The position numbers were made by a program, and so were the translations under genes. Below, in pieces: positions 1-10,178 of a stretch of 64,000 nucleotides of DNA. Numbering within the stretch: position 1 is the stretch's first letter; each line of letters begins with the position of its first letter. Source of the DNA: Dasypus novemcinctus (taxonomy: Eukaryota > Chordata > Mammalia > Cingulata > Dasypodidae); contig NC_092216.1 in NCBI RefSeq assembly GCF_030445035.2, forward strand, positions 10,231,405 through 10,295,404, written 5' to 3'. The notes below the pieces were generated by a model. It ran no database searches, had not been told where the DNA came from, and saw only the letters and a program-made list of their open reading frames with translations.

Positions 1-266
1 TTCTAGTAATAAAGACATTCTCAAGTTTCTTCTTCTAACCATAGTCATCTATATAGTTCATTATTGTTGATTACACTCAGAATAATTACTATCTTACCAC
101 CATCTGTTTCCCACCTTTTACCATCAGGATAAACAGAAATTCTGTATAAGATAAGCATCAACTCCCCATTCTCTACTACCAATCTATCTCTTGGTAACCT
201 GTATTCTAGATTTTAACTTTATGAATTTGCTTACAATAATTAGTTCACAACAGTGAGATCATTCAA
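1..266 (-). mobile_element. L1 (A) 3' untranslated region, fragment
   Basis: This AT-rich stretch matches the L1 3'UTR type seen again near 8.4-8.76 kb and 55.5-55.8 kb. Shared phrases describe a run of pyrimidine-rich 'cttggtaacctgta' type sequence. It continues across the solo LTR into ORF2 C-terminal sequence from 1206, so the LTR landed inside this L1. The element is read on the minus strand. It is truncated by the window edge. Confidence 0.7.
261..266. repeat. 6-bp target-site duplication, left copy (attcaa)
   Basis: The hexamer attcaa directly precedes the LTR terminus and is repeated directly after the other terminus at 1200-1205. A 6-bp duplication is the integration footprint expected for class II (ERVK/betaretrovirus-like) elements, whereas ERV-L usually gives 5 bp and gammaretroviruses 4-5 bp. 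Confidence 0.85.
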
Positions 267-599
267 TGCGACGGTTTGCTCGGTCGGTAGAGGTGGGGTC
301 TGGCTGCGGACGAGGGGTCGGTCCAGCTCAGGACGAGGGGTCGGTCCCGCTTGGGATGAGGGGTTGGTCCCACTTGGGACGAGGGGTCCGTCCGGCAGCA
401 GACGAGGGATCGGTCTCATAGGGGTTGAGCGGTTCGGCTGACGGGGTCGCCCGGCGAAGCTGGCGACGAAGGGGTCGCCCGGAGAAGCAGGCGACGAACT
501 GGGGACAAGGGAGGCCAGGCCCTTGTCGGGGGCTCTCAGGACTGGAGGGCGCACGGCAGAAGAACTACCGCAGAGACAAGGTAAACACGCAAGTCCCCC

Positions 600-605
600 T
601 TTATT
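600..605 (-). terminator. LTR polyadenylation signal AATAAA
   Basis: AATAAA on the minus strand lies about 16 bp downstream of the LTR TATA box and is followed by a GT-rich stretch. The same arrangement exists in the second LTR copy. Being that close to TATA, the signal should fall in U3 or at the cap site, which implies a very short R region. Confidence 0.6.
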
Positions 606-621
606 GAGGGAGAGGCAACAG

Positions 622-628
622 TTTTATA
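622..628 (-). promoter_or_regulatory. LTR TATA box (TATAAAA)
   Basis: The minus strand reads cctataaaac, preceded by CCAAT-type boxes and a gggcgtgg GC-box-like motif. This is a standard Pol II LTR core promoter. The match is conserved in the copy at 34233-34239. Activity cannot be judged from sequence. Confidence 0.65.
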
Positions 629-801
629 GGGGCTGGGGAAGGCTGATTGGTCAAAGCCACGCCCTGTTCTGATTGGTTGCTGGAGAAAGGTAGTGGGCGG
701 TACTGGATGGGGGAGGGGTGGTGGTTAGGGATTGGCTGTCGCTGTTGCTGGGGGAAGGGGCAGGGTTTAGGGATTGGTGGCTGCTGTTGCTGGGGTGGAG
801 G

Positions 802-919
802 GCAGACTTGATTTTTCCGCCCATGCCTGGCTGTTGCTGCTGTCGGGGGGAGGGAAAAGGGCAGACTGGATTTTTCCGCCCATGCCTGGCTGTTGCTGCT
901 GTCGGGGGAGGGGAAAAGG
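802..919 (-). repeat. 59-bp tandem duplication in LTR U3
   Basis: Two adjacent units start gcagactt/gcagactg at 802 and 861 and each run exactly 59 bp. A third partial start follows at 920. The second unit contains ggatttttcc (868-877), and the following sequence contains ggaattttcc (927-936), both NF-kappaB-like. The other LTR copy has a single unit. This resembles the enhancer duplications of retroviral U3 regions, but enhancer function is only inferred. Confidence 0.8.
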
Positions 920-1205
920 GCAGACTGGAATTTTCCGCCCTGCGCCTGCCCAGGGAGAAAGAAGAAGAAGGGTGCCGCCCCACAGGCATCGTGTGGCGCC
1001 ATCCAGGAGGAGGGGCGGCCGCGGAAGCATGGCTGCCGAGAAGGGGAGACCCGAGGGCACTCTGCGCCCATGCCGAGCTCCCTTCAGGGGTGGCGGTGAG
1101 TCCGACCAGCCACCCTATTATGGGGGCAGCGGCTTGGCCTGCCGCGGCTGCTCCCCCGCCAGGCCAGCAAACCACACTTCAGCCCGAGGGGTGACCGCAA
1201 TTCAA

Positions 1206-2311
1206 TCTTTGTCCTTTGTGTTTGGCTTAAAATAATGTCCTCAGAGTTCATCCATGTTATTGTGTGAAGCAGAATTTCAGTTCGTTTTATAGCTAAATAA
1301 TGTTCCACTGTATGTATATACTACATTTGGCTTATTCATTCATTAATTGTTGGACACTTGGGTGACTTCCATCTTTTGGCAATTTTGCATAATGCTGCTA
1401 TGAATAGAATTGTGAAAATATCTCTTTGTGTTCCTGCTTTCAGTACTTTGGATATATAACTAATAGAGATTGCCAGATCATATGATAATTCTATGCTTAA
1501 CTTCTTGAGAAATGGCCAAACTGTCTTCCACAGCAGCTGCACCATTTATATACCCACCAGCAATGAATTAAAGTTTTGTTTCTCTACATCCTCTCCAACA
1601 CTTGTAGTTTTCTGTGCTTTCAATAGTGGTCATTCTAATGGGTGTGAAATGATATCTCATGTACTTTTGATTTGCATCTCCCTAGTAGCTAGAGATGTGA
1701 ATTTTTTTATTTTTTTTATTTTTAGCCATTTGTACATCCACTTTTAAAAATTATTTATTTAAGTCTTTTGGATATTCTTAATTGGATTGTTTGATTTTTA
1801 TTGTTTTGAGTTGCAGGATTTCTTTATATATACTGGATATTAAATCCTTACCAGATATGTGGTTTCAGCTATTTTCTCCCATTGAGTTGGCTATCTTTTC
1901 ACTTTCATGACAAAGTCCTTTGAAGCACAAAATATTTGTTTTGAGGAAGTCCTATTTATCTATTTTTTCTTTCATTGCTTGTGCTTTAGGTGTAAATTCT
2001 AAGAAACCATTGCCTACTACAAGATCTTAAAGATACTTCCCTACATTTTCTTCTAGGAGTTTTATATTCCTGGTTCTTATATTTACGTCTTTGATGCATC
2101 TTGAATTAATTTTGTACAGGGTGTGAGATAGGGGCCATCTTTCATTACTTTGGATATGATTATCCAATTCTCCATGAATATTTGTTGAAAAGATTACTCT
2201 GCCCAGTTATATGGACTTGGCACCCCCTTATCAAAATTCAATTGGCCATAGATATGAAGGTCTATTTCTAAATTCACAATCAATTCCATTGGTCAATATA
2301 TCTATCATTAT
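1206..2311 (-). pseudogene. L1 (A) ORF2 3' portion, decayed
   Basis: The minus strand encodes the C-terminal part of L1 ORF2p, the endonuclease/reverse transcriptase of LINE-1. Recognisable stretches are MEHYLAIKR near 1300 and the segment with LWKTVWPFLKKL, FIAALCKIAK and KCPTINE at 1336-1545, which matches the conserved C-terminal region with its HCWW-type neighbourhood. Beyond 1550 the frame is broken by stops but the nucleotide similarity to other copies continues. The element resumes after foreign insertions at 3481, 4019 and 6050. It cannot make functional protein. Confidence 0.85.
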
Positions 2312-3480
2312 GCTCTTATTATGATTTTTTTAACTTATTTTTTTCAAAACAAGAAAGACTTTATAAATGTTACATAAAATATACACTGCTCCCTAGCCCT
2401 CCAACATTTTCCCACATCCATAACATCCTTCATTAGTGTGGTACATTTGTCACAAATGAACACATCTTGGAGCATTGCCACTAAGCTTGAATTATAGTTT
2501 ATATTGTAGTTTATACACTCTCCCACACATGTTTATAAGTTATTACAAGATTACAGTGGTCTGTATCTGTCATTGCAATGTCATTCAGGACAATCCCCAA
2601 GTCCCAAAAATGTTACAAAATTATACCTATTTTTTCCTCTCCTTCCCCTCAGAACCTCCAGGGCCACTGCCTTCACATCAATAAGAGTTCTTCCATTGCT
2701 AGGATCATAGTAAGTCTATAATAGAATAACAGTAAGTCTACTCTCGTCCATAATTCATTCCCCAATCCTGAGGATTCTGGAATGGTGATGCCCCTCTGTT
2801 CAATTGAGAGGAGGCTTAGATCTCATGGGGCTAATGGATGGGACTATCTTGCTTGCAGTTGTAGACTCTGCCTGTTCCTTGAGATGTTTGTCATCAATCA
2901 TCATCTCCTTGTTAGTTGTTCTTGGTGAGTCAAATGAACTGGAGGGTCAGTGTTACCAAACTGTTAAGATTCAGGTCCCAACTGCTACATGGATAGACCA
3001 AAGATTTAAGTCTCTTGGACATACACCTATCAATTTTAATAATAACAATAGGTTCAAATAGAAGGGACAGAAAAGCCATATGTAGGGGAACCACTACCAC
3101 TGAGTCCAACTCTGTCATACTGGGGAACATAAATTTCAAAGTAAAGCACACTGACAGGGCACCAAACTCCTGAGCTGTATGCACTGCCTAGAGTGTCTGG
3201 ATGCCTCCAGAGACCTCAGGAGCTCCACAATTTGAAGGAATATTTACTTTGGCAATCAATCAATTCCTGCTGAGATGTGCATAAGCATAACCTCTAGAAT
3301 AACCTTTCTCCATTTTGAAGCCTCTTATCCATATAAACTCATTTGTCTTTACCCATTTCCCCTTTTGGTCGAGGTCTTTTCCTAGCTGCGTTGCTAGCTG
3401 ATGCTTGGTAGTAATCCCTCAGTGCCAGGGAGGCTCAGGCTCAGAAGTCATGTCCCACAATTTGGGGAAGGTAATTACGC
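2312..3480 (-). mobile_element. L1 3'UTR fragment inserted in L1 A
   Basis: A block starts with a T-rich run and the 'acattaaaaatata' type end and then follows the long L1 3'UTR also seen at 10.18, 13.59, 34.7 and 56.1 kb. Shared landmarks include 'ccaagtcccaaaaatg', 'gaggcttagatctcat' and 'gccagggaggctca'. On both sides the ORF2 sequence of L1 A is continuous (gtcaatatatctatcatt before, tgttttgatcactgtagc after). It is a 5'-truncated L1 insertion. No coding sequence is present. Confidence 0.7.
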
Positions 3481-3500
3481 TGTTTTGATCACTGTAGCTT

Positions 3501-4018
3501 TATTTTATTTTTTATTTTTTGGCTTTTTAAAGTTTATTTTGTATACATTTAATAATTGAAAATATAAATAATAAAAAAATAAAAGTAAAATTGTTGAATA
3601 AAACCATGTATTTCTCAATATTAAATGTATGGGATGCCTATAAACTGTTTTTGAATCATACAATATATTACACAATATATTTGTTTCATGGAAATGCTAT
3701 CATACAATATTTGTCTTTTTGTGTCTGCCTAGCTTTGCTCCATATAATGTCCTCCATGTTCATGCATGTTGTCACATGTTTATGATTCCACTTATTCTTA
3801 TAGCTGCATAATATTCCACTGTGTGAATAGACCACAGTTTACCCTTCTTCTGTTGATGGATGGTTCCCAATTTTTGGCAATCACGAATAATTTCACTATG
3901 AACATTAATGTGCAGATGTCTGTGTCCCTGCTCTCAATTCTTCTTGTCATATACCCAGTATATATACCAGTGGTATTGCAGGGTCATGTGTAACTTTATA
4001 TTCAATTTCTTTAGGAAT
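3501..4018 (-). mobile_element. 5'-truncated L1 3' end inserted in L1 A
   Basis: This ~520-bp insert begins with AT-rich L1 tail sequence and includes the ORF2 C-terminal region (ttggcaatcacgaataatttcactatgaac type). It is flanked by the direct repeat tgtagctt at 3493-3500 and 4019-4026. The host L1 ORF2 continues across the repeat. Divergence is high, so it is old. Confidence 0.72.
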
Positions 4019-5397
4019 GTAGCTTTCAAAAATGCATTAAAGACAGGCAGTGTAACTTCACAAACATTCTTCTTTCTCTAGGTGATTTTTTTTTTTTTTT
4101 TTTGCTATTCAGGGCTCATTACCCTCTCAAATAAATTTGATAATTAAGTAGGCTTTTGGAATTTTAATTAGGATTGTATTTAGTATGTAAATCAATTTGG
4201 GTAGGATAGACATCTTAATGATATTTAGTCTTCTAATTCATGAACATGGAATATTCTTCCATTTATTTAAGTCTTCTTTGATTTCCTTTAGCAATGTATT
4301 GTAGTTTTCTGTGTACAAGTCCTTTACATCTTGGTTAAGTTTATTACTAGATATTTGATTCTTTCATTTGCTATTGTAAATGGAATTTTTTTCTTGATTC
4401 ATTCCCTTCTCAGATTGCTCATTTTTAGTGTACAGATATGACACCGATTTTTGCAATATTGATCTTATATCCTGCCACTTTACTGAAATGGTTTATCAGT
4501 TCTAGAAGATTTGTTGTAGTTTTTGGGACTTTACACATCATGTATATGTAAATAGTGAGAGTTCTACTTCTTTTTTTCCAATATGGATACCTTTTACTTC
4601 TTTTTCTTGCCTATCTGCTCTGGCTATAAATTCTAGCACAATGTTGAATTACAGGGTTGATACTAGGCATCCTTATTTTCCTATAGATCATAGAGGGAAA
4701 GTCTTAGTGTTTTACCATTGAATTTGATGCTAGCTGAGGTTTTTCCACATATACCCATTATCATAGGGAGGAAGTTTTTTTCTATTCCTAATTTAAAAAA
4801 AATTTATAACAAGAAAGCATGCTATATTTTCAAATACCTTTTCTCAGTAAAGATGATGATGTGATTTTTTTTCTCCTTTGATTTGTTAATGTAGTGTATT
4901 ATGTTAATTGATTTTCTTGTGTTGAACAACCCTTGCAGACCTGGAATAAAACCAGTTCGATCATGTTGTACAATTCTTTAAATATGTTATTAGATTCAAT
5001 TAGAAAGTATTTGTTAAGGATTTTTAGATCTCTATCCATAAGAGAAAGTGGTCTTTTCTTCTTTTTCTTTTTTCTTTTTTTGTAGTACAACTCTGTTTTT
5101 GGCCTTAAGATGATGTCGAACTCATAGGATAAATTAAGTAGTGTACTCCCTCTTAAAATTTGGAAGAGTTTGAGCATGACTGGAACTAATTCTTCTTTCA
5201 GAGACTGGTTGAATTCACCTGTGACATTGTTGAGAGGTTTTTGATGATTTATTTTCTCTTTTTACTTGTTGGTCTCTTGAGGTCTTCCATTTCTTCTAGA
5301 GTCAGTGTAGGCTGTTTGTGCATATCTAGGAATTTGTCCACTTTATCTCAGTTGTCAAAATTGTTGGCATACAATTATTCCCCTACGGTCCTTGTTT
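4019..5397 (-). pseudogene. L1 (A) ORF2, reverse transcriptase part, decayed
   Basis: Reverse-complement reading follows L1 ORF2 through the RT domain. The end near 5100-5300 corresponds to the KILNK and 'ITSKEI' neighbourhood that can be read in frame in the other copies. The frame at 4899-5177 keeps only scattered matches, and several poly-T expansions interrupt it. The sequence stops at a MaLR-like insertion, and the central ORF2 segment between RT and endonuclease is absent when the element resumes. Confidence 0.75.
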
Positions 5398-6050
5398 TAG
5401 TTTGCTAAAAGTTGCTGAAAACAATATACTAGGAATGGGTTAGCTTTCGCAAAGGGGTTTCATTAGTTTAAAAGTTTACAGGTTCGGGGACGTGGTTATG
5501 GCTCAACTGATGGAGCATCTGCCTAACATATAGAGGGTACAGGGTTCATACTCAGGGCCTCCTGACCTATGTGGTGAGCTGGCCCATGTTCAGTGTTGCC
5601 TCATGCAAGGAGTGCCATGCCATGCAGGGGTGAACCCCACATAGGGGAGCCCCACACACAAGGAGTGACCCCACAAGGAGAGTCACCTCGTGTGAAAAAA
5701 AAAGTGCAGCCCACCCTGGAGTGGCATTACACACATGGAGAGCTGATAAAGCAAGATGATGCAACAATAACAACAACAAAAAGCAACACAGTGTCCTGGT
5801 GACACATATCAAGAATGCAAGCAGACACAGAAAAACACACAGCAAATGGACAGAGACCAGACAATGGGGAAGGGAAGAGAAATAAAATCTTAAAAAAAAA
5901 AAAGGTTTACAGGTTCAAGGCTGAGAAAAATGTCCAAATTGAGACATCACCAGGCAATGCATTTTTCTGCAAATATTGACTGTTGGTGATCCTGGACTAC
6001 CCTGTCATATAGCAAGGCACATGGAAAGGCACATTGCAGCATCTGCTGGT
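5398..6050 (-). mobile_element. MaLR-like LTR fragment carrying a SINE
   Basis: The sequence starts with 'ttgttttagtttgctaaaag' and continues with a 'gggtttcattagtttaaaagtttacaggttc' pattern. That is the reverse of the conserved 3' end of mammalian MaLR (MLT1/MST-type) LTRs. Two related copies occur at 24966 and 45951. It is interrupted by the SINE at 5486-5904. Only ~230 bp of LTR is present. The MaLR assignment comes from memory of family ends and needs a library search. Confidence 0.5.
5486..5904 (+). mobile_element. tRNA-derived SINE (armadillo DAS-type)
   Basis: The tRNA-like head has 'tggctcaactgatggagc' (A-box region) and 'gggttcatactc' (B-box region). It is followed by the SINE body and an A-rich tail with aataaaatctt. 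A 12-bp target-site duplication, gtttacaggttc, sits at 5474-5485 and 5905-5916. It inserted into the MaLR-like LTR, so it is younger than that element. SINEs of this kind are transcribed by Pol III and mobilised by L1 proteins. Confidence 0.9.
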
Positions 6051-6977
6051 CTTTTCTTTTTGGTTGCTTACTTATTGATCCTTTTCCATTTGTCCTATGT
6101 ATTGATGGAAGTGTTGTATTGAAGTCTCCTTTCAGTTTTCTAGTGTTTGCTTCATGTAGTTTGGGGTGTCCTTGTTATAAGCATAAATATTTGTCATTGC
6201 TATTTCTCCTTGGTGATGTCCCTTTTATTAGTATATAGTGTCCTTCCTTGTCTCTTATAACAGCTTTGCACTTAATGTCTAATTTGTCTTACATTAAAAC
6301 AACTGCTTTAGCTCTCTGTTGGTTACTATTTGCTTGGATTATTTTTTTACAACCTTTCACTCTCAACTTATTTGAATCTTTGGGTCTAAGGTGAGTCTCT
6401 GGTAGGTAGCATATTAAAATAGAAACCCATTCTACCAATCTGTGTCTATTGACTGGGGAGTTTAATCCATTAATATTCAGTGTTAGTACTGTAAAACCAA
6501 TTCTTTAGTTTTTATATGTTATATATTTTTTGTCTCTCTTTTTCCTCGTTTTGTTTTCCTAACTAATAACCTTCATTATTTCATACTACTATTTTCCTTT
6601 TAACCTGCAGAACTGTCTTTAGTATTTCTTGTAGGGTAGGTTACTTCGTGATAAACATTTCCCCCCGTTTTTGGAAAATTGTTTTCCTGGATAAGGAATT
6701 CTTGGCTGGCAGTTTTCCTCTTTCAGACCCTTAAATACATCATATCACTGCCTTCTCACCTCAATTGTTTCTTGATAAGCACTTGGATTCATTGAATTGC
6801 TCTTGTGTGTGATGCATTGCTTTCTCTTTTTTTTTGCTTGTAAGAATCCATACTTTATTTCTGGACTTTGATATTCTGAATACTAGGTATCTGGAAGTAC
6901 ATCTATATGGATTTACATATTGGTGTGTGTTGTCATTTTTGGATATTGATATTTATGTCCTTCATCAGCACTGGGGA
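6051..6977 (-). pseudogene. L1 (A) endonuclease end of ORF2 and ORF1, decayed
   Basis: Reverse reading follows the ORF2 endonuclease (landmark 'tctttgggtctaaggtgagtctc', also at 18.6 and 41.15 kb), the ORF2 start near 6480 and then ORF1 C-terminal sequence. ORF1 continues after the SINE at 7390. Multiple stops and indels exclude function. Confidence 0.78.
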
Positions 6978-7389
6978 TTTTTTTTTTAAGATTCATTTTT
7001 TATTTATTTCTCTCCCCTTCCCCCATTGTCTGCTCTCTGTGTCCATTCATTGTGTGTTCTTCTGTGTCCATCTGCATTCTTGTCAGTGGCACTGGGAATC
7101 TGTGTCTCTTTTTGTTGTGTCATCTTGCTGCATCAGTTCTCTGTGTGTGTGGCACAACTCCTGGGCAGGCTGTGATTTTTCTGCATAGGACAGCTTTCCT
7201 TGAGGGGGACTCTCCTTGTGCATGGGGCTCCCCTATGTGGGGGACACCCCTGCTTGTCACAGCACTCCTTGAGTGGATCAGCATTGCACATGGGCCAGCT
7301 CAACACATGTGTCAGGAGGTCCTGGGTTTGAACCCTGGACCTCCCATGTGGAAGGCAGATGCTCTATCAGTTGAGCCACTTCTGCTTCA
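6978..7389 (-). mobile_element. tRNA-derived SINE, minus orientation
   Basis: A poly-T start is followed by the inverted SINE body (tttctctccccttcccccattgtctg type). It ends with the inverted tRNA head containing gggtttgaaccctgg (B box) and tctatcagttgagccact (A box). It lies in L1 A ORF1. A clean TSD is not evident; gggattttt against gggaaatttt is a weak candidate. Open frames across it are reverse-strand SINE artefacts. Confidence 0.87.
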
Positions 7390-7660
7390 GGGTTGGGAAA
7401 TTTTCATCATTATTTCCTCAAAAATTTTTTCCTCTCTTTTCTATTTTCTTCCTCCATGATGCATATTTGTGCACACTTTGTGCTGTCACTTGAATTTCTG
7501 GGACATTGCTACATTTTTCTATTATCTTCTCCATCTGTTTTTGTGTTTGTAAGTTTTCAATTGTTTTCTAGTGTACTTATGCTTTCTTCTAGTTTTCTTC
7601 TGCCTGTTCAAGTCTGCCATTGTATGCCACTAATGTATTTTTTATTAATTTTGCTGAAGT
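7390..7660 (-). pseudogene. L1 (A) ORF1 N-terminal part, decayed
   Basis: The sequence resumes with 'agggttgggaaattttcatc', as in ORF1 of the copies at 19.25 and 53.95 kb, and runs through the coiled-coil-coding region to about 7640. No intact frame is present. The 5'UTR of this L1 is not recognisable beyond this point. Confidence 0.7.
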
Positions 7661-7680
7661 TTATCATTTATACATGAGAG

Positions 7681-7850
7681 TTGCCAGGTTTGATTCCTGG
7701 TGCCTCCCAGAAAAAAACAAACAATGAGCAAAACAAATGAGAAAACCAACTCAGGGGAGCTGACATTGCTCAGTAGTTGAACACTGACTTCCCACATCCT
7801 AAGTCTCAGTACCTAAAAAAACCGAACCAGTAAAACAAACAAATACAAAA
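7681..7850 (+). mobile_element. Short tRNA-derived SINE with two head-like parts
   Basis: Two tRNA-like pieces lie in one direction: 'ccaggtttgattcctgg' at about 7687, and 'attgctcagtagttgaac' near 7770. They are joined by A-rich linkers (aaaaaaacaaacaatgag). The layout differs from the long DAS-type SINE and looks like another xenarthran SINE type or a dimer. Ends and TSD are not resolved. Confidence 0.5.
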
Positions 7851-9018
7851 CATTAATATCATCACACAGTGCTCCCATACATTATTCTTCCTCAATACCT
7901 GTATTGCTGTAAAATATTTGTTCCAAATTATGAACATGCATCATTAAATTATTGCTATAAAATAAAGCTCATATCTTACATTTGGTGTATTTTTCCTGGA
8001 ACTCATCAGATTATTAACTCACTCTTATTATAATCTATTTGTTGTTGTTCATGAGAGAATGTTCCTATAGTCTGTTAACCACAGTCCATCTTCCAGCACA
8101 GGATTCACTGTGTTATACTGTCTTATGCTTTATACAATCCCATTCAGTCCACTCACATTGTACATCCAATGGCTCTTATTTTCATTATAGAGTCTTATTG
8201 TCAACACCCAATTATAGAATGTTTTCATTACTCCCAAAGGAAAAATCCCACATCCCTGGTGCCCCTTGATTATGTTTCTTAGAACTGATATAATATCTTC
8301 TTTGCCAATACTGCAAAAAATTACATGATGTTACCTATCATCTCTAGATAACTTAGTTGTTAATTTTCCTATGTATCACCATATTCTTAACACTTTGTAA
8401 AAGAATATTTTTATATTTATGCTATTAACCACAATCACTAAAAACCACCAAAATTACTATTTAACAGATGCTAGATTATTCTACAGCTTAATTTCAATTG
8501 AGACTTATGTCCAAACACTATCTCTTTTAACTACAATCACATTTATAAATCAGCAGTGTTATGATAATATGTTACCATCAACTTATTTCCACACATTTAC
8601 AATAGATCCTATTAAAACTTTGACATATATTAGGCATCACTTTCCATTTTCAACATATATTCTATCTCCTTGTAACCTATACTCTAACTTTACTTCTCTG
8701 ATTTTACTCATTGTATTTAGTTCATATTAGTGAGACCATACTATATTTGTCCTTTTGTGTCTGACTTATTTTATTCAACATAATGTACTCAAAGTTCATC
8801 CATGTTGTCATATGCATCCCTACTTCATTTCTTATTTCAGCTGAATAATATATATCACATTTTGTTTATTCATTCATCGGCTGATGGACATGAGCTAGTT
8901 CCAAATTATGGCAACTGTAAATAATCCTGCTATGAACATTGGTGTGCAAATTTCAGTTTGCATCCTTGCTTTCAACTCTTCTGAGTATATTCCTAGTAAT
9001 GGGATTACTGAATCATAA
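7851..9018 (-). mobile_element. L1 (B) 3'UTR and ORF2 C-terminus
   Basis: The first ~900 bp is an AT-rich 3'UTR homologous to 1-260, 54.74-55.8 and 63.3-64.0 kb. From about 8760 it becomes ORF2 C-terminal sequence. The minus strand from about 9018 down to 8895 reads LPYDSVIPLLGIYSEEL and TPMFIAGLFTVAIIWN, the conserved ORF2p C-terminal motif. This L1 is the host for everything to about 24.2 kb. Confidence 0.8.
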
Positions 9019-9030
9019 GGCAATTCTATA

Positions 9031-9161
9031 GGGAAACTGATGTGGCTCAACTGAGAGCATCCATCTACCGTACAGAAGAACATACAGCGAATGGACACAA
9101 AGAGTAGACAATGGGGGGATGGGGAGAGAAATAAATAAAACAAATCTTTTATAAAAAAAAG
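9031..9161 (+). mobile_element. Internally deleted SINE (131 bp)
   Basis: The head (aaactgatgtggctcaactgag, A box) is fused directly to the tail segment (agaagaacatacagcgaatg to aataaa). About 270 bp of body, including the B box, is missing. Perfect 12-bp repeats ggcaattctata flank it at 9019-9030 and 9162-9173. The TSD shows that this short form is a single insertion, so the deletion happened either in the RNA/cDNA or after insertion. Confidence 0.87.
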
Positions 9162-9306
9162 GGCAATTCTATAATTAGTTCTTTAGGTACTTCCAAACAG
9201 TGTTCCACTGAAGCTGTACCATTCAACCTTCCCCAAAACAGTAAGGGAGTGTTCCTATATCGCCACATCCTCTCTAGCACCTGTAGTTTTCTATTTTGTT
9301 TTGTTT
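9162..9306 (-). pseudogene. L1 (B) ORF2 C-terminal segment
   Basis: A short host segment between two SINEs. It includes 'ccaaacagtgttccactgaagctgtacc' type sequence, the ORF2 region read as LWKTVW in other copies. Broken frame. Confidence 0.7.
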
Positions 9307-9711
9307 ATTAATATTTTTTAATTTATTTTTCCCCTTCCCCCACCCTCTCCAGTTGTCTACTTTCTGTCCATTTGCTGTGTGTTATTCTGTGCCCACTTGC
9401 ATTCTTGTCAGTGGCACTGGGAATCTGCAGCTCTTTTTGTTGTGTCATCTTGCTGCACCAGCTCTCCATGGGTGTGGTGCCTCTCCTGAGCAGGCTGTGC
9501 TTTTTTTGCACAGGGGGGCTCTTGCAGGGCCCACCCCTTGTGCATGGGCTCCCCTACATGGGCGACACCCCTGGTGGCATGGCACTCCTTGCAGCGCATC
9601 AGTACTGCATGTGGACCAGTTCACCTCATAGGTCGGGAGGCCCTGGGTTTGAACTCTGGACCTTCCATGTGGTAGGTGGATGCTCTATCCATTGAGCTAA
9701 ATCTGCTTCCC
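9307..9711 (-). mobile_element. tRNA-derived SINE, minus orientation
   Basis: An inverted full-length SINE: AT-rich tail first, 'ccccttcccccaccctctcc', body, then the head with gggtttgaactctgg (B box) and tatccattgagctaaat (A box). A 10-bp TSD tgttttgttt lies at 9297-9306 and 9712-9721. It is inserted in L1 B ORF2. Confidence 0.88.
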
Positions 9712-10178
9712 TGTTTTGTTTTTAATAAGTCATTTTATAAGGTGTGAAAAAGTATATCATTTTAGTTTGGATCTGCATTTGCCAAATACCTAGTGATGTT
9801 GAGCATTTTTCATGTGCTTTTTAGCAGTTTTTATTTCCTAATAGGAAAAATATCTACTCAAGTTTTTCATTCTTTTTAAATTGGGTTGCACATCTTTTTA
9901 TATTTGAGTGTATCACCTATTAATATTTATATAACATGGATATCAAACCCTTATCATATGTGGTTTCTAAATATTTTCCATGAAGCAAACTGCCTTTTTT
10001 TACTTTCTTGACTGTCCTTTGAAGACAAAACAGGTTTACGTTTGAGTAGGTCCCATTTATTTATTTTTAAATTTTATTCCTCATGCTTCAGGTGTAAGTT
10101 TTAAAAAACTACTGCCTACCATAAGATCTTGAAATGTTTCCCTACATTTTCTTCTAGAGGTTTTATGGTTGTAGTTTT
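9712..10178 (-). pseudogene. L1 (B) ORF2 segment, decayed
   Basis: Continuation of ORF2 read in reverse (landmarks 'atttgccaaatacctagtgatg', 'cctacattttcttctagagg'), paralleling 15.4-15.8 kb and 38.0-38.4 kb. No usable frame remains. Confidence 0.72.

Larger units (their letters stand above)
267..1199 (-). mobile_element. Solo LTR, class II-like endogenous retrovirus, copy 1
   Basis: A GC-rich 933-bp unit begins tgcgacgg and ends gtgaccgca, giving TG...CA ends with an inverted TGCG/CGCA tip and a perfect 6-bp TSD. Read on the minus strand it has CCAAT boxes, a TATA box (622-628), an AATAAA signal (600-605) and a long repetitive U5. No internal retroviral sequence adjoins it, so it is a solo LTR left by recombination between paired LTRs. 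It shares the family with the copy at 33720-34622, which lies in the opposite orientation. Compared with that copy it carries a 59-bp tandem duplication in U3 (802-860 and 861-919) and one fewer 28-bp unit in U5. Open frames of 60-174 codons in it are compositional and not genes. Class assignment is inferred from TSD length and signal layout. Confidence 0.88.

Noticed and set aside
601-1235. Several overlapping frames of 97-174 codons
   Set aside because: They are six-frame shadows of LTR U3 sequence. They recur in the other LTR with frameshifts and lack any domain.
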